64,000 nt of DNA from Sanguibacter suarezii NBRC 16159 (lineage in GTDB: Bacteria; Actinomycetota; Actinomycetes; Actinomycetales; Cellulomonadaceae). The notes under the pieces were generated by a model, which worked only from the letters and a program-made list of their open reading frames with translations, ran no database searches and was not told the origin of the DNA. The translations under genes and the position numbers were made by a program. Each line of letters begins with the position of its first letter. Positions within the stretch are counted from its first letter, which is position 1. The stretch lies in the NCBI RefSeq assembly GCF_001552735.1, contig NZ_BCRT01000013.1:186001-250000 (forward strand), in the 5' to 3' direction. Shown here one piece after another: positions 53,899 through 60,154 of the stretch.

Positions 53899-55137
53899 CT
53901 ACCGACCGGATCGCAGCGGCATGGTCGATTCGAGAGTGTCGCTGGGGCTACCGAGCGGGAGTGAGGCACGCAGACGCACGCCGCGGTCAGCACCTGCGAG
54001 GACCGACTCGCCGCCGGAGACGAGCGCTCCTACCGGCACCACGTCGATGCGTCCGCCCACCAGCTCGAATCGTTCTCGCAGGCGACGCACCCCCGAGCCG
54101 TCCTCCAGTGCGTCCATCTCCAGCACGGTGCCGTTGTTGGTCGCCTCGATCATCAGTACGCCGTCGACGAAGTCGACCGAAACCGAGAACGCCGTCGCAT
54201 GCCCGTGCCGCAAGCCATTCGTGACGGACTCCTCGACGAACCGCACAGCCAGCAGGCGTGCTGCCTGCGACAAGAGCGAGCAGGCCGGGTCGTCGATGTC
54301 GCGGACGGCATCGCTCACCTCCAGGCTGGTCGCGATCCCCGGCGGGAGACGGCGGAGCAGCGCCCGGATGGCGGGCACCATGCCGATCTCGATGCTCTCG
54401 GGGTAGAGCATCCGGCTCATCTCCCGGACGTCGTTCTCGCGGATCTGGTCGATCTCCTCGCGCAGCCCGCGCAGGCCGTCCAGGATCTCGGCTTCGACGC
54501 CCAGCTCGGTCGCCCGCTCGACCATGATGTCGAGTCGGATCGACTGGATCACCAGACGCTGCTGAAGGCTGCCGTGCAGGCCCTCGGCGATGCTGCGGCG
54601 GACACGAACCTCTTCGGTCTCCAGGGTCCGGAGCGCAAGCTCGCGGTCCGTCGCACGTTGCCCGGAGAGCCTCTCCTCGATCCGCAAGGTGCGCTGGCTG
54701 TACAGGTAGAAGTAGCCGATCATCGCTGCGCCGACACAGAGGGTCAACCCACCGAGCCACTCGGCGGCCCGTTCCGCGTACCACAGGGCCGAGGCCTGCC
54801 CCTCCCACGCCCCAAGGAGCGCGAGCGTGCCGCTGCGCGCGGATGTGGCGAGCGCTGCCGCTGGGAGGACCGCGCGCAGCGCTCGCCACCATCCCGAGGC
54901 CCTGGTGACACCGCGCCCCAGAACCAGAGCCGGCATGAGAGCTGCCATCACGGCGTAGCCGAGGCCCTGGATCCACATCAGACCAGGCACCGTCGTCCCC
55001 AGCAGTCGGGTGAGGGTAATGCTGTGCAACAGCCCCATGATCACCATCACGACCAGGACCAGCGACGTCCCAACCCCGATGGCTCGTCGGTCGTGGCACT
55101 CGTCGTCCTGGTCCACGCGCTCCGCCTCAGGCTTCAT
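53899..55137 (-). CDS. NarL-type sensor histidine kinase
   Basis: 412 residues. Four or five membrane segments in the first 170 residues, no large extracellular domain, then HisKA_3 dimerisation helix EEVRVRRSIAEGLHGSLQQRLVIQSIRL with the phosphoacceptor His in GLHGS, and a HATPase with N box FVEESVTNGLRHGHAT and G box DGSGVRRLRERFELVGGRI. The signal is probably sensed in the membrane. ATG at 55137 is six bases after GATAAT (55149-55144, minus strand), leaderless. It is divergent from its response regulator and lies between the two export cassettes. Confidence 0.87.
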   Translation of the reverse strand: MKPEAERVDQDDECHDRRAIGVGTSLVLVVMVIMGLLHSITLTRLLGTTVPGLMWIQGLGYAVMAALMPALVLGRGVTRASGWWRALRAVLPAAALATSARSGTLALLGAWEGQASALWYAERAAEWLGGLTLCVGAAMIGYFYLYSQRTLRIEERLSGQRATDRELALRTLETEEVRVRRSIAEGLHGSLQQRLVIQSIRLDIMVERATELGVEAEILDGLRGLREEIDQIRENDVREMSRMLYPESIEIGMVPAIRALLRRLPPGIATSLEVSDAVRDIDDPACSLLSQAARLLAVRFVEESVTNGLRHGHATAFSVSVDFVDGVLMIEATNNGTVLEMDALEDGSGVRRLRERFELVGGRIDVVPVGALVSGGESVLAGADRGVRLRASLPLGSPSDTLESTMPLRSGR

Positions 55138-55143
55138 GGCCCC

Positions 55144-55169
55144 ATTATCGCTGCTCAGGCAGGCATACT
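55144..55169. promoter_or_regulatory. Divergent leaderless promoters of the two-component system
   Basis: GATAAT on the minus strand (55144-55149) lies six bases before the kinase ATG. CATACT on the plus strand (55164-55169) lies six bases before the regulator ATG. Only 14 bases separate the hexamers, so the two promoters overlap and polymerase can hardly occupy both at once. Confidence 0.5.
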
Positions 55170-55175
55170 GACACG

Positions 55176-55841
55176 ATGAGAGCTAGCGACAAAGCCGTCC
55201 GGGTGGCAGTGGTCGAGGACCAGACCCTGTTCCGGAGCCTGCTCGACCACATCATCACCACAACCGAGGGGGTGGAGCTGGCAGTCTCGTGCGGAACCAT
55301 GACACAGGCTCGCACCCTCATCACACCAGGATCCGTCGACGTCGCCCTGCTCGACGTCGACCTGCCCGACGGCAACGGAATCGCCCTCGGCGTGATGCTG
55401 TGCCGCGCCGACCCCGCCATCAAGGTCGTCCTGCTCAGCGCACAGGACGCGATCGGGCTCATGCTCGACCTCCCCAGGGGCATCGCCGGCACATGGAGCT
55501 ACCTGTCGAAGACATCCACCAACGACTCCGGCGCACTCGTCCACGCGATCAAAGTGGCGGCCACCGGTGGCAGCACGCTCGACCCCGCACTGCTACGACG
55601 CATGCATCCCCGGGTGGGGACGAAAGTGGCCGAGCTGACCGCCCGCCAGTACGCCGTCCTGCGGCTGCTCGCCTCGGGCCTGTCCAACGCCGGGATCGCC
55701 CGCGAGCTGGAGATCACCGAGAAGTCAGTCCAGAACCACGTCAACGCCGTCTATGCCACCCTCGGTATCGACGCGAGCCCCGAGCGCAACCCCCGGGTCA
55801 CCGCGGCCCTGCGGCTCATCGAGGAGACCGGGACGGTGTAG
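55176..55841 (+). CDS. NarL/FixJ-family response regulator
   Basis: 221 residues. Receiver domain with acidic pair VVEDQ, phosphoacceptor Asp in VALLDVDLPDGNG and Lys in YLSKTST. C-terminal LuxR-type HTH: ELTARQYAVLRLLASGLSNAGIARELEITEKSVQNHVNAVYATLGIDASPERNPRVTAA. Paired with the divergent kinase. Best candidates for its targets are the flanking export cassettes. Its stop overlaps the end of the convergent small membrane gene by 26 bases. Confidence 0.9.
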   Translation: MRASDKAVRVAVVEDQTLFRSLLDHIITTTEGVELAVSCGTMTQARTLITPGSVDVALLDVDLPDGNGIALGVMLCRADPAIKVVLLSAQDAIGLMLDLPRGIAGTWSYLSKTSTNDSGALVHAIKVAATGGSTLDPALLRRMHPRVGTKVAELTARQYAVLRLLASGLSNAGIARELEITEKSVQNHVNAVYATLGIDASPERNPRVTAALRLIEETGTV

Positions 55842-56073
55842 ACGGCGGGCGCGCCGGATCCCTCGTCCCTCTCAGCAGGGAGATCACAGCGCCACCGACG
55901 GCCACCGCGAGGACGACCGCTACCCAGGTGTGCGGGACGACCATCATCGCGACCGCTCCTGAGATCACCCCAGCGACCAACGGAAGCCACCGTCGCCGGG
56001 CGGTCACCCACCAGGAGCGAGGTTCGCTCGCGTCGAGAGGATCGACAGGGCGCATAGGTGGTGGTGCGCTCAT
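55816..56073 (-). CDS. Small membrane protein (85 aa)
   Basis: Pro-rich N-terminus (SAPPPMRPVDPLDASEPRSWW), two hydrophobic segments (WLPLVAGVISGAVAMMVVP and WVAVVLAVAVGGAVISLL), and a basic Pro/Ser/Arg tail. Not recognised. The start overlaps the stop of the 92-residue membrane gene as ATGA, so the two are translated together and the products may interact. Confidence 0.6.
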   Translation of the reverse strand: MSAPPPMRPVDPLDASEPRSWWVTARRRWLPLVAGVISGAVAMMVVPHTWVAVVLAVAVGGAVISLLRGTRDPARPPSTPSRSPR

Positions 56074-56348
56074 CCGGCGAGCGTCGCCGAGCCACGTCGT
56101 CCGACGGCGTAGCCCGCCGTCGCGCTGAGGACGATCGCACCGGCGACCATCACCGCGAGCGCGATGCCACGGCGCGTGTCGAGGAGGACCGCGCCGGCGA
56201 TGGAGAAGCTCTCCGGGGCTGGGGCGTAGGAGAAGACGCCGATCTCCACCGACCCGGCGGTGGTGAACCACACCGCGCCTGCGGTCACGAGGGCGAGCCC
56301 GAGAAGGGTGAGAGCAGTGATGACCGGATGGGTGCGAATCGGGCGCAT
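56070..56348 (-). CDS. Small membrane protein (92 aa)
   Basis: Two membrane segments (VITALTLLGLALVTAGAVWFTTAG and GIALAVMVAGAIVLSATAGYAVG) separated by an external loop (SVEIGVFSYAPAPESFSIAGAVLLDTRR). Not recognised. ATG at 56348 is six bases after CATGAT (minus strand), probably leaderless. First gene of a two-gene operon inside the export locus; whether it belongs to the system is unknown. Confidence 0.6.
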   Translation of the reverse strand: MRPIRTHPVITALTLLGLALVTAGAVWFTTAGSVEIGVFSYAPAPESFSIAGAVLLDTRRGIALAVMVAGAIVLSATAGYAVGRRGSATLAG

Positions 56349-56370
56349 GGCCTGATCATGGCACGGCGCG

Positions 56371-56925
56371 TCAACCGTGCATAGCGTCGGGTTCACTCGT
56401 GACCACCGGGAAGGCGTAGACGGACTGGACTGCGCCGTCGTCGGTCGCGTGCGAGGCGACGAGCCGGGCTCGTACCGGAGCGGGCACCCGCCCGAACAGC
56501 GGTATCCCCTCACCGATGAGCACAGGGACGCGAGTGACTGTGAGGTCGGTGAGCAAGCCGGCGGCCAGGAACGACTGGACGGTCTTGCCGCCGTCGGCGT
56601 AGACCCGCTGCACCCCAGCGTCCTCGAGCGTTGTCCGCAGGGAGGGGATGTCTGGGTGGACGGTCACCGGGGAGCGCCCCATGTCCGGGCGCGGGCCAGG
56701 GGGCAGCGTCGTCGACAGCACGTGCATCGGGACGCCGCGGTAGTAGTCGGGCGCGAGCTGCTGCATCACCTCGTAGGTGCCGCGGCCCATGGCCAGGGCG
56801 TCGATCGAGCTGAAGAAGTCGTCGTACCCGGCGGAGTCGAAGGCCGTCAGCCAGTCCAGCTCGCCGTGCGGTCCGGCGATGAACCCGTCGAGGCTGCAGC
56901 CGAGGAAGGCGTGGAAGGTCACCAT
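56371..56925 (-). CDS. Dihydrofolate-reductase-fold protein (RibD C-terminal type)
   Basis: 184 residues: VTFHAFLGCSLDGFIAGPHGELDWL at the N-terminus, DALAMGRGTYEVMQQLAP, VYADGGKTVQSFLAAGLLTDLTVTRVPVLIGEGIPLFG. This is the RibD_C/YyaP group of NADPH-dependent reductases, mostly of unknown substrate; a role in riboflavin synthesis is not implied by this branch. ATG at 56925 is six bases after TACCGT (56932-56937, minus strand), leaderless. It sits between the cassettes but looks like an unrelated insertion. Confidence 0.87.
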   Translation of the reverse strand: MVTFHAFLGCSLDGFIAGPHGELDWLTAFDSAGYDDFFSSIDALAMGRGTYEVMQQLAPDYYRGVPMHVLSTTLPPGPRPDMGRSPVTVHPDIPSLRTTLEDAGVQRVYADGGKTVQSFLAAGLLTDLTVTRVPVLIGEGIPLFGRVPAPVRARLVASHATDDGAVQSVYAFPVVTSEPDAMHG

Positions 56926-57010
56926 CCGCTGACGGTAGCGCCCGGCGAGCTCTCTGGCTCGCCGGGCGCCGGCATCATCCTGGGTCCATGCGCGTCCTGG
57001 TGACGACGCC

Positions 57011-57865
57011 TCAGGAGCAGTTGAAGAGGCTCCCGCCCGACGTCGGCTCGGAGGCCGAGCGGCCCAGCATCCAGATGGTGTAGGAGGAGCCGCCACCCAC
57101 GTACTGGGTGCTCGTGTCACTGCGTCCGCGGAGCTCGACCGTCGGCATCGCCGAGCAGGACCAGCCCGGGGCCAGCTGGACGCCGTTGTTGGAGTCGGCG
57201 AGCGCGGTGCTCACCTCGAACGCCGGGTCCGCGAGGTTGAGCGTGACCTGCCACTCGACGTCCTGCGACTCGGAGGGGCTCGTCACGGTGGCGTAGAAGT
57301 TGTAGGCGTTGGGCTCGGGGTAGCCCCACGACTCGATCCGCACGTCGGTCACGTCGCAGGTCTTGGTCCCGGTGGGGTCGTTCAAGACCGTGCAGGTGGC
57401 GAGCGGAGAGGAGACAGGCGGCGTGTAGGTCCAGCTCGCCGGCACGCCCCAGGTGCCGATCGTCACGGCGGCGCCGGCCACGCTGGCCGGAGCGTACTCG
57501 GGCACGATGAGGGTGGTGGCGTCGGTGGCATCCGCGGCCAGGGTCGACGTCGTGGACGTCACCACAGCGCCGTCCTGCCCGTACAGGGTCAGGGCGAGGT
57601 CCCGACCCCCGCAGGCCTCCCCCATTCCGGTCACCCTCACAGTCGTGGCGGCGCCGCCGGTGATGGTGCCGTGCGTGGCGGCGACGGTCTCGGTGCACCG
57701 GTCAGAGACGGACACGTTCGTCATGTTCCCTGCGGTCAGAGCGAGCTGCGCCGCGTGGGCGGGTCGCAGGGCGAGGCCCAGCAGCACGACCAGCACCAGG
57801 AGGACGGCGACGGCCACGAGACGCCATCGCCTCTGTGGCGTCACGACGGGGTGGCACCCGGTCAC
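57011..57865 (-). CDS. Exported six-cysteine surface protein, cassette B large subunit
   Basis: 284 residues, paralogue of 51852-52700. Helix LVAVAVLLVLVVLLGLALRPAHA then AAQL (38-41). Two-cysteine domain with C57 and C85 (CGGRDLALTLYGQDG). Then the same landmarks: WGVPASWTYTPP, CTVLNDPTGTKTC, DVEWQVTLNLADPAFEV, LAPGWSCSAMP, VGGGSSYTIW and final FNCS. The conserved end suggests a functional C-terminus, perhaps a disulfide to C236-equivalent. GTG at 57865 overlaps the peptidase stop (GTGA). An extra Cys (C4) precedes the signal helix. Confidence 0.8.
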   Translation of the reverse strand: MTGCHPVVTPQRRWRLVAVAVLLVLVVLLGLALRPAHAAQLALTAGNMTNVSVSDRCTETVAATHGTITGGAATTVRVTGMGEACGGRDLALTLYGQDGAVVTSTTSTLAADATDATTLIVPEYAPASVAGAAVTIGTWGVPASWTYTPPVSSPLATCTVLNDPTGTKTCDVTDVRIESWGYPEPNAYNFYATVTSPSESQDVEWQVTLNLADPAFEVSTALADSNNGVQLAPGWSCSAMPTVELRGRSDTSTQYVGGGSSYTIWMLGRSASEPTSGGSLFNCS

Positions 57866-58557
57866 GGCAGCACTCCTTCCGTGTCGGTACGAACTGATGG
57901 GTCCTCTTCGGCAGGGACAGGTGGGGACGTCGCGGCGGGGGCGGTCCCCGATTCGGGGTCTGGGTCGGCGGGCTCGGCGTCGACGGACTCGGCGTCGACC
58001 TCGGGCTCCTCGGCCCGTGGCCACAGGAGGATCGCCGCGGCCAGCACCAGCACGGAGATCCAGATGTAGGGGCTCCCCAGGCTGTGCATGATCGTGCCGA
58101 GGTTCGGGATGTGCACCGCTGCGATGCCGACGATGCGCGAGTTGTCGGGCGTCCACGGGTCGACGAAGTCGTTGTTGTCGCCCTGCAGGATCCACCCGTC
58201 GGTGCCGTTGCCGCCGATGATGCGGTGGATGACGTGCGAGCCGTCAGTCTCCGGCGGCGAGTACACGACCACGTCGCCGACGGCAGGCTCACCGCAGCGT
58301 GACCACACGAGGTCACCCGTGAAGTACGTGGGCTCCATCGAGTGGCCGGACACGATCGTCAGGGTGGAGCATCCACCGAGGGACGACGGCCAGAAGAGGT
58401 ACACCAGGCCCGCGAGGAGAGCTGCCACGACCAGGCCACCGGCGGACGCCCGGAGCCGGCGTGCGCGAGGCACGCCGGCGTCCGGACGACGTAGGGCGGG
58501 GCGACGCAGCGCGGGGCGACGCCAGCCCGATCGGTCAGGAGTGAATGACAACCGCAA
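57862..58557 (-). CDS. Signal peptidase I, SipW/ER type, cassette B
   Basis: Close paralogue of the cassette A enzyme; SLGGCSTLTIVSGHSMEPT and GDLVWSRCGEPAVGDVVVY are identical or nearly so. Catalytic Ser73, His111 (VIHRI) and Asp127 (QGDNN). Helices about 40-57 and near PYIWISVLVLAAAILLWP, acidic tail. Start taken as TTG at 58557, which overlaps the small-subunit gene by 23 bases; TTG 58551 and a GTG before PRARRLR are alternatives. Both copies keep GVPRARRLR at the N-terminal side. Confidence 0.83.
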   Translation of the reverse strand: MRLSFTPDRSGWRRPALRRPALRRPDAGVPRARRLRASAGGLVVAALLAGLVYLFWPSSLGGCSTLTIVSGHSMEPTYFTGDLVWSRCGEPAVGDVVVYSPPETDGSHVIHRIIGGNGTDGWILQGDNNDFVDPWTPDNSRIVGIAAVHIPNLGTIMHSLGSPYIWISVLVLAAAILLWPRAEEPEVDAESVDAEPADPDPESGTAPAATSPPVPAEEDPSVRTDTEGVLP

Positions 58558-58939
58558 CGTTGGCGACGTCCTTGGCCGACACGTCGGTGAGCGGGATGGA
58601 CAGCGAGGTACCGGAGACCTTCCCGGTCGCCTCGGTCCCGAGCACGGTGCCTTCGGCGTTCGTCAGAGTGACCTTGTAGTCCAGGCCGTTGCACGCGGTC
58701 TTGATGGAGTCGAGGTTGAGGTTGGTCGCCTTGTACTCAGTCCCCGAGAAGGCGGTGTCGAAGCTGACACCGACCGGGGTGTCGGCCTGGCAGCTGGCCA
58801 CGACGGTCGTACCGGCACCGAGGCTGCCGGACCCGAGGTTCAGCTGAGCTGCTGAGGCGACGGACAGCCCTGCGACGCCGACGAAGGCGAGAGCCAGTGC
58901 CGCAGTCTTGCGAGTCTTGTGAGTCTTGGCAGAAGTCAA
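58535..58939 (-). CDS. SipW-type exported small protein, cassette B small subunit
   Basis: 134 residues. Signal peptide THKTRKTAALALAFVGVAGLSVASA then AQLNLG, nearly identical to cassette A. Mature part with C50 and C83 and CNGLDYKVTLTNAEG. Start TTG at 58939 is chosen because GGAGG lies five bases upstream and because the length then matches cassette A (136); the longer GTG start at 58978 would add 13 residues with no ribosome site. A strong promoter lies upstream. Confidence 0.82.
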   Translation of the reverse strand: MTSAKTHKTRKTAALALAFVGVAGLSVASAAQLNLGSGSLGAGTTVVASCQADTPVGVSFDTAFSGTEYKATNLNLDSIKTACNGLDYKVTLTNAEGTVLGTEATGKVSGTSLSIPLTDVSAKDVANVAVVIHS

Positions 58940-59256
58940 GTACACCTCCACGGTCGATGCGCTCCCAGGAGCGCTCACACAGTACGGTCACGCCAGCACT
59001 GCGACGCCGAGCAGCCCGTTCTCGGGCTTCGAGGAAGAGGGCCGCCGCAGGGATTCACTCACCAGTGCAGCGTGTGCACTACCTGTTATAAGACAACTTG
59101 CTGGCCCGCGCAAGTACTATTTTGTGTGATGTGAACAGCACTCTGAAAGGGGCGCTGACCTGCTCAAAGAGGCGCACGAGAGACGCGCGCCGGCGTGGGC
59201 GATCTTGTCGTCAGAGCGTGACTTCCAGGTGCCGCGCCCGTCGCATGGTGAGACGG
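58940..59256. other. 317-base intergenic region upstream of cassette B
   Basis: No gene seen. It is AT-richer than most of the window around 59080-59150. It holds the cassette B promoter (59085-59113) and a short dyad near its start point. The remaining part up to the end of the RNA methyltransferase gene shows nothing I can name. Confidence 0.5.
59064..59113 (-). promoter_or_regulatory. Cassette B promoter with dyad at the start point
   Basis: On the minus strand TTGCGC (59113-59108), 17 bases, TATAAC (59090-59085) is the best sigma-A promoter near the locus; transcription would start close to 59078. The dyad AGTGCA-N5-TGCACT (59064-59080) covers that point and could be an operator. Cassette A has a weak -35 by contrast. 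Confidence 0.6.
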
Positions 59257-60075
59257 CTACCGCGTCGCGTAGAACACCACCGCGGCCGTCGCCGCGACGT
59301 TGAGAGAGTCCACTCCCCCAGCCATCGGGATCCGCACCACATAGTCCGACGCCTCCAGCGTCTCCGGCTTCAACCCGTGCCCCTCGGTCCCCAGGATGAA
59401 CGCCGTCTTCTCATGCTTCATCTCGATGAACTCATCCAAGGTCACCGAATCGTCCGAGAGCGCCAACGACGCCACCGTGAACCCCGCCGCCTGCAGCTCG
59501 GCGATCCCCGCCGGCCAGCTCTCGATCCGCGTCCACGGCACCTGGAACACCGTGCCCATGCTCACCCGCACCGACCGGCGGTACAGCGGGTCCGAGCACC
59601 GCGGGGTCACCAGCACGGCGTCGACACCCAGCGCAGCAGCCGACCGGAAGGCCGCGCCCACGTTGGTGTGGTCGACCACGTCCTCGAGGATCGCGACCCG
59701 GCGCGCGCCCTGGCCGTCGCGGGCACCGGCCAGCAGGTCCTGGACCGAGGAGAGCGGGGGGCGGTGCATCGCTGCGAGCGCGCCGCGGTGCAGGTGGAAG
59801 CCGGTGATCGCCTCGAGCATCGCCGGCTCGCCGACGAAGACGGGGACGTCGGGCCACTCGGCGATGACGTCGGCCATGGACTCGAGCCACTTGCTCGCCA
59901 TGAAGAAGGACCGGGGGCGGTGCCCGGCGGCCAGGGCACGACGGATGACCGTCGAGCTCTCAGCGATGAACAGGCCCTTCTCGGGCTCGCTCTTGGACCG
60001 CAGCGCGATGTCCGTGAGGTTGATGTAGTCGGCAAGGCGGTCGTCGGACGCGTCGGTGATGGTGATGAGAGGCAC
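59257..60075 (-). CDS. SpoU/TrmH-family RNA 2'-O-methyltransferase
   Basis: SPOUT-fold enzyme that methylates ribose in rRNA or tRNA using S-adenosylmethionine. N-terminal substrate-binding part (EKGLFIAESSTVIRRALAAGHRPRSFFM), then RVAILEDVVDHTNVGAAFRSAAALGVDAVLVTPRCSDPLYRRSVRVSMGTVFQVPW (N and R of motif 1), AFILGTEGHGL (motif 2) and VVRIPMAGGVDSLNVAATAAVVFY (motif 3, the knot). Length 272 fits the RlmB/TsnR group; the target base is not predictable. Confidence 0.92.
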   Translation of the reverse strand: MPLITITDASDDRLADYINLTDIALRSKSEPEKGLFIAESSTVIRRALAAGHRPRSFFMASKWLESMADVIAEWPDVPVFVGEPAMLEAITGFHLHRGALAAMHRPPLSSVQDLLAGARDGQGARRVAILEDVVDHTNVGAAFRSAAALGVDAVLVTPRCSDPLYRRSVRVSMGTVFQVPWTRIESWPAGIAELQAAGFTVASLALSDDSVTLDEFIEMKHEKTAFILGTEGHGLKPETLEASDYVVRIPMAGGVDSLNVAATAAVVFYATR

Positions 60076-60104
60076 GCCGCTATTCTCCCCGATCCCCGCA
60101 GACG

Positions 60105-60145
60105 CCGATGCCGCCCCTGCCCGTAGCGGGAAGGGGCGGCGTCGG
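60105..60145. terminator. Long hairpin after the ABC exporter operon
   Basis: CCGATGCCGCCCCTGCCCG pairs with CGGGAAGGGGCGGCGTCGG round TAG, about 17 of 19 positions. It lies between the ABC gene (ends 60155) and the methyltransferase start on the minus strand and should end transcription of the ABC operon. Confidence 0.7.
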
Positions 60146-60154
60146 GCCTACCAC

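Noticed and set aside
53338-58939. Small cassette subunits as type IV pilins
   Set aside because: No class III leader (no G-F/T-E cleavage motif before the helix) and no pilus ATPase or platform genes; a SipW-type leader with its own peptidase fits better.
51852-58939. Cassette subunits as sortase-anchored wall proteins
   Set aside because: None ends in LPXTG plus membrane helix and basic tail; both large subunits end in FNCS.
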